Positions 10,377 through 22,011 are shown, counted from the stretch's first letter. The stretch: 64,000 bases of DNA from Shinisaurus crocodilurus (GCA_021292165.1 CM037878.1:193005118-193069117); one strand, 5' to 3'. Notes: a model not told the origin generated them from the sequence alone. Made by a program: numbers and translations.

Positions 10377-10838
10377 TATGAATTTAACTGCTTAATTTAT
10401 TGAATCATCAGTTAAAATGCAGTTGTTTAATCAACTAAAAGTTATTTGATCAGCTGAAAGGCCTAATAAATACACGCCACATACTTGAACCCAAATGCCA
10501 TGTCTTTATAAAATAGATAGAATTTTAAATACAGTTTAACCAAGTCATAATGAGCTAATTTCTGCATCCATAATGTGTCCAGCACAAGTCTGTCTCAGCA
10601 TGCTGGCTATTATCTTGTCAGTTTCATTGTAAGCATTTATTCCTTGTAAGTTTCTAGACAGAACATTTGCAGCGCATTACTAAATAGCCATCAGTTGTCA
10701 GTGCACCATAGAAGGAAAACCCGGTTACTTAAGGAGTGGACAAAAACATGGGTGAAACATTAGCACAAGTTAAAACTTTTCCTTGTGTGAAATCCTTTCT
10801 AATTAAGCAAGACTTGAAGTAAATTCTCCAGGTTCATA
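10377..10838. other. No gene seen
   Basis: AT-rich and apparently unique; no element recognised. Confidence 0.4.
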
Positions 10839-10867
10839 GCACTCTCTCTCTCTCTCTCTCTCTCTCT
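10839..10867. repeat. (TC)n microsatellite, left part
   Basis: A CT-dinucleotide tract that appears to be split from the tract at 11302 by the GC-rich MITE. Confidence 0.9.
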
Positions 10868-11299
10868 GGGCCAGTTCACACGACCCAGGCTGCTGGCGGG
10901 GGAGGAACCACGGGGCCGTCCGCAGGGTCCGGCGGGGCGCCGCACACGACCGGCGCCCCGCGCGTGTGGGCAGACCCTGTAGTCCCTACACCGCAGTGTG
11001 GGCCTCCCAGCGCTAGGGGGTGGGGCTCCAGGATACCCAGAGGGGCCGTTTGCCCCTACAGGCTGGAGCGGCGGCGGCTCTGGCCGCTCTGGGCTGCCGT
11101 CTCTGTGGGGACCCCGCAGGACGGCCGCCCGCTGTTCAGATGGCACAGTGACCACATGCGGTAGGGGCTTACCCCTCTGCTGACCATGGTCACTTTGCGT
11201 GCATCCCGCCCGCGGCTGTCCCGCGGGGGCACCCCCGGTCGGCGTGCACATGACATGGGAACCGCGGGGAACTTGCAGTTCCCGTGTCGTGCGAACAAG

Positions 11300-11302
<3 letters not shown>
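10868..11302. mobile_element. GC-rich MITE inserted in a CT microsatellite, 435 bp
   Basis: The ends GGGCCAGTTCACACGACCC and GTGTCGTGCGAACAAGCCC are imperfect inverted repeats, and CACACGAC/GGCGCC motifs recur inside. Both flanks are CT dinucleotide tract, so the TSD length cannot be read. The superfamily is unsettled; a Harbinger-like or hAT origin is possible. The overlapping GC-rich frames on both strands are composition artefacts and not proteins. Confidence 0.7.
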
Positions 11303-11372
<70 letters not shown>

Positions 11373-11392
11373 ACACAGACACACACACACAC
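11302..11392. repeat. (TC)n(AC)n compound microsatellite
   Basis: About fifteen TC units pass into roughly thirty AC units with occasional AG interruptions. Confidence 0.95.
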
Positions 11393-11400
11393 CTGAGAGG

Positions 11401-11590
11401 GAACATAAGAAACTGCCTTATACCAAGTCTATCTAGCTCATTATTACCTGCACTGACTGGCAGTGACTCTCCAGGGTTTCAGACAGGGTTCTTTTCTAGT
11501 CTGACTTAGAGATGCCAAGGATTGAACCATGCAAAGCATGTGTTCTGCAGAGCTAAGGGCCCTCCTCCTAGGAAGATAGATAATGGCTAA
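11401..11590 (-). mobile_element. tRNA-derived SINE with CR1-type tail
   Basis: Read on the minus strand, a tRNA-like head has an A box in CCCTTAGCTCTGCAG and a B box GGTTCAATCC. The body contains ACCCTGGAGAGTCACTGCC, and the 3' end GGCAGTTTCTTATGTTCC resembles the CR1 terminus. This head/tail pairing is the usual plan of reptile CR1-mobilised SINEs. A related, more damaged copy lies at 53963-54202. It is not a functional tRNA gene. Confidence 0.8.
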
Positions 11591-11949
11591 TCCATTTACA
11601 GGGAGAATAACAGGGTGATTCTTAGAGAAGACCTTCATCCAAGGTTGTTTGTCATTTCTACTTTCTGAAAATATTCAGAATTTTTTGTATTATAGCAGTG
11701 GTGTATAAGTACAAAATATATTTGATGTTACAGGCAGTGTACAAAAATTGGTATTCTATAGAATGCCTAGAAATTCTGTTCATTGGCAAATAGGTAAAGT
11801 ACCAAATAAGGCCAAATAAGAATTGTATTACATGTTCAACCTAGCTGTTGTATGCGAGTCTTAGGAATGCTATAGATTTCTAAGTACGGCTTAAGAAATA
11901 CAGGCACACATGGGAAAGTATGGTGTGCTTTCTCTAGGCATGCATGATA
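11591..11949. other. No gene seen
   Basis: Unique-looking AT-rich DNA without recognisable features. Confidence 0.4.
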
Positions 11950-11957
11950 TGCTGGGC

Positions 11958-12363
11958 TAGGGATGTATGAGAAATTAGTTTCAGTTCATTTTTTATCAGG
12001 ATTTACATAGTTCACACCTCCCAAACCATGGACTTCTGTAGTCGAAGTCTGTGCACTTCTGAGCTTGCAATGTGATACATGCCCCCCCAAATGCATTTGA
12101 CAGAATGCACACATTTGAAAAATACGCATGAAAAAATGTACTTTTGAAAAATGCACAGAAACAAGCTTTAATCAATGGGAGAAGAATCTGTACATTTCAA
12201 AGATGTGCACAATTGATGCATACATTTGGGAACTATGCACAAATTTTCATGGAAAAAGAAAAAATATCAAAATCTCATATGGGCGTGAGACGGAACGAGC
12301 TTCGATGTAGAATTTAGAGAACTTCAATGAGCTTGAGTTTTGCTTGTTGTACATACATCCCTA
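11958..12363. mobile_element. Non-autonomous hAT element (family D), 406 bp
   Basis: The ends TAGGGATGTATGAGA and GTACATACATCCCTA form the inverted repeat. The interior has many purine-rich AAATGCACA and TTTGAAAAATG motifs, shared with 16037-16461 and 28985-29415. The flanking 8-mers do not match, so TSD support is missing. Confidence 0.7.
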
Positions 12364-13360
12364 GGTGATCCTAGGAAACGGAATTCAGTGGATGGGCTTA
12401 GGCAATGTTTACTAAAAAATAAAGGTAAGAAAAATTAAAGAAATACTCTGTATTATGTGTGATTAAATATTATTTTCATTATGAATAAAATAACAATTTA
12501 TATGTAAGCACAACTGAACCAAATATTAATGCATGTCTTGTGCTTTTATGAACTACAAACAATCTAGTCAGGATTCTTCAGACATACAACATGGTTAATT
12601 TTAGCATGAATTATGTGTTGAAAGGCCATCAAGCTCAAACAGAATGAGTTTTCCAGTGTCGCACACCCCTAACCAAAATTCATAAATATTTGGAACAGAA
12701 AGAATGTGAGATTTTAAAAATTCATATGTGGGACAAAGAAAAACTGACAGATTCATCCACTCCTAGTGTTTCTGTGATCTTTCATCCAAGTTATTAGCAT
12801 GTTTCATTATTCTGATTCAGACTGCTATGCCCCTTATGGTTATAATTTTACTAATTATTTGTTTCTGTTTGATACAGGAAAAACAATATGGCTGATTTAA
12901 AAGTTACTCTTTTGGTGGGGCTTTCTCCTAGCTTCTGCCTTCTCCGACCTGCAAAAATGCAGATTGCCAACAACTAGCTAAAGTGGTTGCATTCTTTTTT
13001 GAGAGCACTGAATACTTTTACCTTTCAGTGCCCTTACGAACTATGTCAGAATACAGCTGGTTGGCAGACACTTTCCATTGTGGATGTACTATCTTCCTTT
13101 TCATGTTTCATATTGGGTCTACATATGCCCATATCACACAGAAGCTATTGATTAAAGTGAGGAGCCACACCTTATATTTTAAAGATCCAGTTGTCACTGG
13201 TATGGTATATTGACCTTGGTGTAGTGACCCCAGCGGTTCAAGTGCGATATCTCAGTCCCACTAATGTGTGATATACTCTTTCAAATGTTCTCTTTCTTTC
13301 TCTGCACTCTCTACTGTCTTTCTTTTTTAAAAAAAAAATATTTACTTTTCAAAACAAAAT
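12364..13360. other. No gene seen; family D fragment at about 12656-12772
   Basis: The fragment contains AAAAACTGACAGATTCATCC, which also ends the element at 16037-16461. The rest of the stretch is unassigned. Confidence 0.45.
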
Positions 13361-13380
13361 ATAACAAAATACAAGAATAG

Positions 13381-13610
13381 CCAGTGTGGCGTAGTGGTTA
13401 GAGTGTTGGACTGGGACTCAGGAGATCCGGGTTCTAGTCCCCACTCGGCCATGGAACTCACTGGGTGACTTTGGGCCAGTCACTGACTCTCAGCCTAACC
13501 TATCTCACAGGGTTGTTGTGAGGATAAAATGGAGAGGAGGATTATGTAAGCTGCCCTGGGTTCCTTGCAGGAAAAAAGGCGGGGTATAAATATAATGAAT
13601 GAATTAATTA
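13381..13610 (+). mobile_element. tRNA-derived SINE (family T), copy 1
   Basis: The head has an A box in TGGCGTAGTGGTTAGAGTG and a B box GGTTCTAGTCC. The body contains GACTTTGGGCCAGTCACTGA and CACAGGGTTGTTGTGAGGAT, and the tail is GGTTCCTTGCAGGAAAAAAG followed by TATAAATATAATGAATG. An imperfect repeat of ATAACAAAATACAA lies before it (13361-13374) and after it (13611-13627), a plausible TSD. Other copies are at 44738, 45298, 49869, 51474 and 56318. Confidence 0.88.
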
Positions 13611-13627
13611 ATAACACAAAAATACAA

Positions 13628-14420
13628 CGTAAACTACATACAAATAAAATCATAAAGTGCACCCCCCCCACCCTCCAAGAGACCACTTTATATACTTCCA
13701 TCCCCTTGATCAAATAAATTCCAAATTCCAAAAATATAACATATCCTGACAAGGCATGCTCCCCTTCCCCTTTATTAATACATAGTCTAATAATTGATTC
13801 CATATATCCATAAAGTTATTCTTTTTTAATTGTCCTTTTTTGCATTTGATACTACAAGTTAGTTTATTGTTTAGGGCTATATCCCAAACTTCCTTTCTCT
13901 CTCTACTGTCTTGTTGTCTATGTTCTACTGCCTGGACCCCATATTCTCGTTGTCTGATAGTGGCAGATTGGTAGGTCTAGCTACTGGCAGCCAGGGACTC
14001 CAGAAAAGGGTGGACAAAAGGGTAAGAGCTCCTCCTAATATTGGTCAGGGGAGGCTGAGTCCCCACCCCACCGCAGTTCAGGGATGATCAGGCAAAAAAG
14101 GCTGCTGTAGTCAAGGCTAATTGTCAAACCAGAGGGAGAGGTGCAGTCCATTTTCCAGGACTCAGCAATTGACTGCAGCATCTTGCTTGCTATATCCTGG
14201 GAACAGAACTTCGCTGGGGAGGGAGGAGCTAAGCTTACCCGCGTGGAGAGCTAATATGTGGAGACAAAAAGGGGGAGAAAGGAGTGAGAGTAAAGAGGCT
14301 GAGCCCATGATCTGGATCAGGATAGGGGCTTTTAAGATTTGATTGCCCCCCTGAACCTACTCTAGAATAAAAAAAAGGGGGGGAGAAAAGATGGAGCTGC
14401 TGGGCACAGATTTAAAGTAA
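13628..14420. other. No gene seen
   Basis: I recognise no element. A 102-codon minus-strand frame at 13495-13803 overlaps the SINE and is not credible as a gene. Confidence 0.4.
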
Positions 14421-14422
14421 TA

Positions 14423-14673
14423 CAGTCATGCCTTGGATTGAGAGCATAATTCATTCCGGAAATGTGCTTATAATCCAAAACACTCTTATATCAAAACGAA
14501 ATCCCCCCAAAAAAATTTGTACAGAGATTTTTAATTTAAGCCGTACTACAGTACTTGTATTGCAAGACGTCGCTTGTATATCAAGTAAAAAAAAATTTAA
14601 ATAAATATTTAAAAATTTGCTTGTCTTGCAAAACGCTCTCAAACCAAGTTACTTGCAATCCAAGGTATTACTG
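14423..14673. mobile_element. Tc1/mariner-type MITE, 251 bp
   Basis: It is almost the same as the element at 10131-10374: CAGTCATGCCTTGGATT start, CAAGGTATTACTG end, TA on both sides (14421-14422 and 14674-14675). Confidence 0.78.
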
Positions 14674-14675
14674 TA

Positions 14676-15828
14676 TCTGCTTTTGCTCTTAGCATGTAGA
14701 GCAAAACATGAGTTGGCTTACATGTAATCAGGAACCCTGATCACACAGGAATCACGACCATGTAGAGCTCTATGTGCATAGGCTTCCCCATTGCAAATGT
14801 CCACAACGATGAGCAGATCTTGGGGATGGGGCTGCCTGGCCTTCATGATGTTGGGGGTACAGCCAGGATTTGCAGCCTTGCTTCCCTTTCAGCATGTGGC
14901 CCCTCTTCACATGAGTAACTCCTGAAGGGGACTAACACTGGGTCAAGAAATAAGGTGAATAGTCTGAGATGTATCTTTAACATTTATCTTCTGCCTATGC
15001 CTTTTTACTATTCTGACACTTACTATTCAACTTCTTCTATTCAAATTTAACCTGTGATTATTCTGCAAGAACTGGCCTACCCAAATTGCCATTATGAGAT
15101 ATAAGGCAATAATCCAGAAGACTGTATGTGCAAGAAAATAAAACAAGTTGTGCTTTGTACTTCATCTCACATGGATGGATTTTTTTTTCTTACAGTAATT
15201 TTTCAGCAAGAGCTATATAGAGGGATAATTAGTTATGCAAAACAGCTTGCACATGTGGAAAAAATTCTCTGGATGCAATTTCATCTTCCTCCTGTAAAGT
15301 GCTTCTGTGAAAGAATATATTGCTATCTTAAAAATTTCTCACATACTTAAATACCTATCTAGTTTGCATATTTACAAGTACTATCTGACTGATTAACATT
15401 AATGGAAACTGAAGCATTAATTCACACTTTTTTTTAGTTATGATGACAGATACTAAACTAACCAAGTGTGTAAGTGGGTTTATTAGGCAATACTCTGGAA
15501 AGCCGAATATCAAAGGGAAAGCTGAGATTAATGTGAATGTCCTAAAGAGAAACCTTGTGTATATGAATATATTCACACCACCACACTTCTCCAAAATTAG
15601 CAAGTGTGTAGGAGAAATTCATTTTTTGGTGTTTGACACTTCTTGGATAGGCCTTCTGGCTACTTCACTGGACCAGTTTTTGTTTGTTTATTTTTCTCAA
15701 GCAACATGCTGATTTTGCATAGAACAGAATAATGGCCAGGAACCAGAATTTAGTAATTGGGCCTTTTGTGGATCCCATACACCACAGTGTTTCAGCTCAT
15801 GGGATTAGCCTTTGTCCTGCAATGTAGT
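14676..15828. other. No gene seen
   Basis: Mostly unique AT-rich sequence. Frames of 74-90 codons at 15126-15350 and 15440-15712 have no recognisable motif, signal peptide or splice context. Confidence 0.4.
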
Positions 15829-15892
15829 CATTATTGTAATTCAGAAACCCTTCCTGACAGGGAACATAGTGATATGAGGAGTTTAAAGATGA
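15829..15892 (+). repeat. 64-bp segment repeated at 18578-18641
   Basis: This segment (AATTCAGAAACCCTTCCTGA, then GGGAACATAGTGATATGAGG) recurs 2.75 kb downstream in the same orientation with a single T/C difference that I can see. I do not recognise the family. Confidence 0.85.
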
Positions 15893-16036
15893 TCTCTGGA
15901 GGAGGGGGTCAGAGCTGGAAGCAGACTGAGTGAGGAACTCCAAGAGAAGGTGTTTAAATTCCACTGATTTCAACGAGTCTACTCTAAGTATGATTATGTC
16001 TGGCTCCAACTCCACAATACTTCATTGCTGTACAGA

Positions 16037-16461
16037 TAGGCATGGGGGAGGAATTCATTAATTAAAATGTGAACTTACCTAATTCCACACTTTCGAACCA
16101 ATACATGAACTGCCACTCACTCATCCTTTGAAATTCTCACTTCCGTGTATTTTGCAATGAAGTTCACCAATAAAAAATGTGTACAAAAAGGGGGAATTTT
16201 AGGAGAATTTTAGGAGTGCAGACACAAATGCATATATTCATTAAAATAATGTTCAAAAATGCATTATATTAAGAAAATGTGTATAACAGGCAAAAGTGCA
16301 TACATAAATGCATGTATTAGGTGAGATGCACACAAAAATGCTTACAAATTTTCATGTGGGCGTCAAAAAATTAAATCTCAAAGTTTGGGATGAACTAAAC
16401 TTAAGACTGGAAAAAATGAGAAACTGAGAGAAAGCAAAACTGACAGATTCATCCATCCCTA
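16037..16461. mobile_element. Non-autonomous hAT element (family D), 425 bp
   Basis: The left end TAGGCATGGGGGAGGAATTC and the right end CAGATTCATCCATCCCTA match the family D ends. The interior is rich in AAATGCAT and GTGCATAC motifs. The flanks TGTACAGA and CGACACAT share only some positions. Confidence 0.65.
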
Positions 16462-17357
16462 CGACACATACATAGCTACCAAACACCTTCTGTTGTATCT
16501 ACTCTAAGATTATGATGACCAAGTCTGGATCCAACCTTATATTAACAACTCCTTCTGTGTGACCTTCGTGTGAATGAATCCCTATCCCTAATTTATTACC
16601 GCAAGAGTATCTAACCTTCAGAAGATATCACCACAGTATACAGAATGCAGAAGTTTTGCCATCGCTGTTTTCCCCACCCCTCCTCCCACCCCTCATATCC
16701 CTATATGATTATATCTAACTCCCTCCTGATTCCCCCATCCAATCCTAGAAAACATGCCCCTTTCCCTCCTTTCCCCAGTTTAGCTGATATCATAGCTAGC
16801 CCATAGTAGTTTGCTGCCTGAGGTGGTGAAGATGGCGCCCCAAACCCATTCCACATACAGAAGCCAGTCCAGCTTGCAGTTGAATCTTACTTCAACACTG
16901 GCAATGGGATAATGTCCTTCATCACACCTGCTGAGGCAGCAGACTAGTTTAGCAGGTGCAGAACAGGCTGTGTGGCATATTCAGCTCTATCCTCCGACAG
17001 AGGGGAACAGCCGGGGAGTTCGGGAGGAACAGTGAGGAAACTGCCCCCCCACAGCCCCCCACCATCTGCCACCTGAGGCAATTGCCTCATTCTGCCTAAT
17101 GGTAGGGCCAGGCCTGCCTAACATGTTATCAAGTTGCAACTTTCTGTTTGTATTGTAAAATGATGAGAAAAAAACCACTATAGTGAAAAGACACTGCAGA
17201 AATGCTTTTCCAATCAAACACCGATAAGGCCAAGAGCAAAGTGTGGAGACAGTTGCTTCTGCGAGCCTTAGGGAGTAAAATATAAGCCACTACATACATT
17301 TTGTCTGCAGGGGCACATGCATGTTAACATACCTCCACAAGGTCAGGAATCATGGCA
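16462..17357. other. No gene seen; degenerate MITE-like segment 16811-17112
   Basis: GCTGCCTGAGGTGGTGAAG near 16821 and CCACCTGAGGCAATTGCCTC near 17070 look like opposing arms of an old MITE. No TSD is readable. Confidence 0.4.
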
Positions 17358-17365
17358 GTGTAGAA

Positions 17366-17492
17366 CAACCCTCACCAACTGGCTGCCCTCTAGACGTGCA
17401 ACTCTCATCACCCCAGCCATTGGCCATGCTGACTGGGAATGATGTGAGTTTCAGTCCAACACATCCGGAGGGAACCAGGGTTGGGAAGGCTG
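17366..17492. mobile_element. hAT hairpin MITE (family B), 127 bp
   Basis: The flanking 8-mers GTGTAGAA (17358-17365) and ATGTAGAA (17493-17500) match at 7 of 8 positions. The right end GGGTTGGGAAGGCTG is the family B terminus; the left end (CAACCCTCACCAACTGG) has diverged. Confidence 0.8.
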
Positions 17493-17577
17493 ATGTAGAA
17501 AGTTGCACCCTAATATTTGAGAATTATGTTCAATCATATTAATTTAATTAAATTAATTAAATTCCCTGGAGGAAAAG

Positions 17578-17748
17578 ATTTCATAGATTTCATAGATCAT
17601 AGAGTTGGAAGAGGCCTACAAGGCCATCGCGTCCAACCCCCTGCTGAATGCAGGAAACCAGAGGAGGGGGTCTCCCATCCAAGTAATAACCAGGCCTGAC
17701 CCTGCTTAGCTTTCCACACTCAGACAAGCTGAGCCAGTGTGAGCCACA
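17578..17748 (-). mobile_element. 5S rRNA-derived SINE with CR1-type tail, copy 3
   Basis: On the minus strand it reads CTCACACTGGCTCAGCTTG, then the 5S blocks AAGCTAAGCAGGGTCAGG and TTACTTGGATGGGAGACC, then GCAGGGGGTTGGACGCGATG and a CTCTATGATC tail. This independent insertion lacks the extended flank shared by copies 1 and 2. Confidence 0.87.
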
Positions 17749-18577
17749 GGCCTGTCGATCACATTGCAGTCTAACTCCACAGCAATTTCATGATATTTAA
17801 GCCCCACGTGCACCAAATATTTTCCCCTTTGCCCACGGAGAGTTCTTTAACCCGCCCCATGACCAATATTCAGTAATTGGTTTGTAATAGGAGCCTTGGC
17901 TAACATATAAACAGTCTTGAAAGCAGTGAAAAAAGTTCCAATTTCTGCTATTGAGTTCATGATACTAAAAAATAATGTTATTTTATTGTACACCGAAGTG
18001 GCTGTGAATAGAAGGCACTCACACAATTTTACTGCAGAAGTCATGTATATTGAATTTCACACACATGCACACCGGTCATATTGCTGGAATGAGATGTTTT
18101 CTCCCTCACTGTTTGAAAAGACAGTTTGCAATATTTTTAAAGGATACTTTTGGAGTAGCAGTAGGACACGGCGCTGAATGTACCTTTAATGACTTGTAAT
18201 ATGATTGATAGATTCTGTATTAGGGCCAAATCCAGCGGAGCATTTGGTAGCTGCAGGAAAAGTACTAGAATTTCCTTCCCCCAACCATGCGTAGCTGTGG
18301 GCGGGGAGAATTTTGCACGTGGGGGGAAGGAGAGTGAGACCACTATGGGGTGATCCCACCCTCCGATGAGGCTAAAGGAGGGCGGGGGCACCAGGGTCGA
18401 TATTAGACCTGGTCGCCCCACCCTCAGCATCTTTCTTTTGCGGCTCTCATGATCAGAAGGGTTCCTCATGCTGCCTACCTGCTGAAATGGCAATCAACAT
18501 CCCTGCTTTTCCTGCCTCATTGAGACCCAGCATGGTGCTCCTCACCAGTTTGGTTGTCAAGGTGGGGAGGTGAATTA
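17749..18577. other. No gene seen
   Basis: No recognisable element. A 118-codon minus frame at 18137-18493 has no domain character. Confidence 0.4.
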
Positions 18578-18641
18578 CATTATTGTAATTCAGAAACCCT
18601 TCCTGACAGGGAACATAGTGATATGAGGAGCTTAAAGATGG
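18578..18641 (+). repeat. Second copy of 64-bp segment
   Basis: See 15829-15892. It begins with the same CATTATTGTAATTCAG. Confidence 0.85.
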
Positions 18642-19445
18642 CTCTTTATTTCCCCCTTTATTTCCCCTTCACACGCGCAAAAGCTTTTACATGTAGTTTC
18701 CAGCCTGTGGCAAGCTAGCTATGTCAGAAACCACTGAAAATGCTCAGAAATGCTATTTGTGGTGGAGGGAGGGATCAGTGAGAATTTCAGTTCAGTTCAG
18801 GTTTGATAAGTTCTCCATGTTCAGGGCAAAAAGAACTTGAGATTTTTTATTTTTTTTTAAATGAATGTGAGTGAAACCGAAACTGACAGATTTGTCCACC
18901 CAGGCTCAGGGCTTTGAATGCGTAGCTCTTAAAAGTCTGGGATTGAATCCCTGTGTATTCAACCATGCTAGTGCTGAATTGGGGTTGCCACCTCTTTTTT
19001 TCCTGACAGGCTCCTCATCTTTAACAGCTATATGGCAGGTAGGTACTGCTGCAGAGTACATTTTGTCTGATCACACTTGAGACAGATGAGAACGGCAAGC
19101 TTTAAACATGACCTTTACTTAATATTAACAGGCATCTTCTGGTTACAACTGAAACAGGCAACATAAGTAAGCAAAAGTGAAACTAAAACCAGCACACCCA
19201 ACCCCTACATACATTAACCATTTAGTGGTTTTTCAACCAGTTATTTTCCCCTTCCCAAGAGTGTGTTTAGCTAAAGGCTACTGCTTATTCCAACAGGTAC
19301 ATCATGGTCCTCCTCTCTAGCATGCCACAGAGGAAAACACTTTCATATTTGCCTAGACCACTCTAGAAATGGCTGATTTGGTCTATAAGGCAGGTTCCTA
19401 TGTTTCTATGCAAAGACAAGCAGGGCTCTTTTGACCCCTGTGGAG
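18642..19445. other. No gene; hAT family D fragment 18771-18902, CR1 tail remnant 19350-19412
   Basis: GAAACTGACAGATTTGTCCA marks a family D right-end fragment. GGTTCCTATGTTTCTATG near 19395 resembles a CR1 3' end. Both are old. Confidence 0.45.
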
Positions 19446-19453
19446 TTCTAAAT

Positions 19454-19586
19454 AAGGAATGGGCAGAAAGTAGATGTCCAGATGCTTTGACTTGGTCCCA
19501 ACATTCCTTGCCATTCACCATGCTGGCAGGAGCTTCTGAGAGATAGACTCCCAAACATCTGGCGATATACCTTCTGCCCACTCCTG
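19454..19586. mobile_element. hAT hairpin MITE (family E), 133 bp
   Basis: A perfect 8-bp TSD, TTCTAAAT, flanks it (19446-19453 and 19587-19594). The left end AAGGAATGGGCAGAAAG and the right end CTTCTGCCCACTCCTG are inverted repeats; the first base appears mutated from C to A. Confidence 0.85.
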
Positions 19587-19594
19587 TTCTAAAT

Positions 19595-20512
19595 TATCTG
19601 GACGTGTTCCAAACTGGAAGTGATGCATTGAAAATGTTCCTTCACCCCAGCCCCTGCCCAAATGTTGTACTAGAATAAGAGATCCAGCACTAGAAATAAG
19701 TATGCAGCATCTTTTGTGTCAATGGCTGCTGTTCTAACATGTTTGCATGGAAATAACCCATATACATTAAAAAAATAAAATTTAAAAAAAATCCCATCCA
19801 ACATTACTGGGGAAGGCAAGATGGTTTGAAATATGCATTGCTATGCGGTTTATAAACAGTGAGTGCCAAAGAAGCATTATAGAAAATGATAATGGTGCAT
19901 TTGGAGAAAAATTCCTGCAGATTTCCAATCCCACTGCACAAATCTGAGACAGTATCCCAGTTGTTGACCAAGTATTAGACACCTTATTGAGTTCACAAAG
20001 CATTTAAACTGAGTGAAACATTTGCGATTGATATCCATATATGTAAGCATTATTAATTAATCTCTGATATTTTAAAAGACATTGATGTTAGCAAAAATAA
20101 ATTACATGATGAGATACTTATTTAATAACAAGAATGGTTTCTTCCATATCTTGCAAATAATCAGTGGTTTTTAAATTAATAGCCTCATTTGATTAACATA
20201 TTTGAGTAAACACGGCTCACTGTTTGTCTTTTGCAAAATGTGAGAAAGTAATTACACTGATTACACACACACACACACACACACACTTATGAGATTTTGA
20301 TACTGACAGAATGGAAACTGAATATGTTGCACTTTCATTTGTCCCCATCCTTCTATTCCTGATAAAAGATTTTAATGGACTGTTACCAAGGACACAACGC
20401 ATGCCCCCCCCCCATTTTAATAAAAGATTCTTTAAAATACATTAAGTCTTTTACACAAAATATATTTGCTCAGATCAGAGTGTCAGAACTGAGAAAGTGA
20501 CTACTTCAAATT
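19595..20512. other. No gene seen; (AC)n at 20261-20286
   Basis: AT-rich, apparently unique, with one dinucleotide microsatellite. Confidence 0.5.
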
Positions 20513-21290
20513 ATCAAGAACAAATCCTGCCATACTAATCTGATCTCATTTTTTGATCGGGTAACCTCCCTTGTGGACTGTGGGAATGCTGTGGACATAA
20601 TATATCTGGGCTTCAGCAAAGCTTTTGACAAAGTGCCTCATGATATCCTGATTAGCAAGCTAGCTAAAAGTGGGCTAGATGGAACAACTATCAGGTGGAT
20701 CCACAATTGGCTACAGAATCGGACTCAAAGAGTGCTTATCAATGGTTCCTTCTCAAACTGGGGAGAGGTAACGAGCGGGGTACCACAAGTGCTCTTCAAC
20801 ATTTTTATTAATGACTTGGATCAGGAGGTACAGGGAATGCTTATCAAATTTGCAGATGACACAAAGTTGGGTGGAACAGCTAATACTCTGGAAGACAGAA
20901 ACAAAATTCAAAGTGACCTCGATAGGCTGGAGCGCTGGGCCGAAAACAACAGAATAATATTTAATAGGGTTATATGCCAAGTGCTGCACCTAGGGAGAGG
21001 AAACCAAATGCAGAGTTACAGAATGGGGGACACTTGGCTCAACAATACTACAAGTGAGAAGGATCTTGGAATTGTGGTAGATCACAAACTGAATATGAGC
21101 CAGCAATGCGATGTGGCTGCAAAGAAGGCAAATGCAATTTTGGGCTGTATTAATAGAAGTATAGCTTCCAAATCGCGGGAAGTGATAATTCCCCTTTACT
21201 CGGCACTGGTTAGGCCTCATCTTGAGTACTGCGTCCAGTTCTGGGCACCTCACTTTAAGAAGGACATAGACACATGCCCGTATATTGGGG
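20513..21290 (+). pseudogene. CR1 LINE reverse-transcriptase fragment
   Basis: An open frame of 254 codons from 20573 (extending in frame upstream with KSCHTNLISFF) encodes the CR1 palm and thumb region. Motif A is DIIYLGFSKAFDKVPHDIL. Motif B is shortened to GVPQ-VLFNIFINDL, losing about six residues of the usual GSVLGPL segment. Motif C is FADDTK at 20849-20866, followed by LDRLERWA, EKDLGIVVDHKLNMSQQC and RPHLEYCVQFWAP. In the intact family this enzyme copies CR1 RNA at nicked target DNA. The N-terminal endonuclease is missing and homology ends near 21273, so it is a dead, 5'- and 3'-truncated copy despite the open frame. Confidence 0.92.
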
Positions 21291-22010
21291 ACAGCAAAGG
21301 CCAGCATCTTTACCTGTTCACATCAGCTACATCCTGACTTCAAGATGCGGAAAGGATTGTTATGTGCCCCAGGCAGTGCCAGCTGCAGGTTTTTGAGGGC
21401 CTTTCAGCAAGTCCCCCTCCCTCAGTGAGTCTCTCTTCTAACCACCATTGTCAGCAACTGCTGTTGCTCCTCAACTTCTTTCTCATCATACCCTTTGCTT
21501 GCTTGACAGGCAGAGAGCCAGTGAGCAAGTAGGTGGTGGCATCTGCTGCTCCTCCTTCTCACCACCACCATTGTTCAGGCCAGAGTGAGAGGCAGGGGAA
21601 GAAGCAGGTTGCAATTGTGAAGAGGAGAAACAAGTCCAGGGGCTCTTGTCAGCAGGCCCCTGCTGGCATGTGGCTCTAGGGATGGATTGATGATGGCCTT
21701 GACTCTAGGGATGGATTGATGGAAGACTCATGTTGCTGGGAACTCTTGAAGGGCCCTGTGAGAGGGTAAACTATGGATCCTACCTGATGCCCAGGCCATA
21801 CATTGCAACAGATGTTGTGATGTAACATAAGCATAACAACTGTGAAAACTGCCATGGTTCTGAAGAGGAAATTATTATCGCTATGAGGAAGATGAAAATT
21901 CTAGGCACCCAAATGGCCAATCAAGCACAGAGGTAAAATTCCTTCCCTGCCCATCAACTGGCACCTAATAGGAAGTCCATAACTATATGCAGTGACAATA
22001 GGGCAGAGGT
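21291..22010. other. No gene seen
   Basis: GC-moderate sequence with no recognised element. Confidence 0.4.
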
Positions 22011-22011
22011 A

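Noticed and set aside
11186..11509. Frames with Ser-Leu and Thr-His repeats
   Set aside because: Direct translations of the (TC)n and (AC)n microsatellites.
13381..13610. tRNA gene suggested by A and B boxes
   Set aside because: The downstream body and tail recur in five other places, showing a SINE; no cloverleaf with paired acceptor stem follows.
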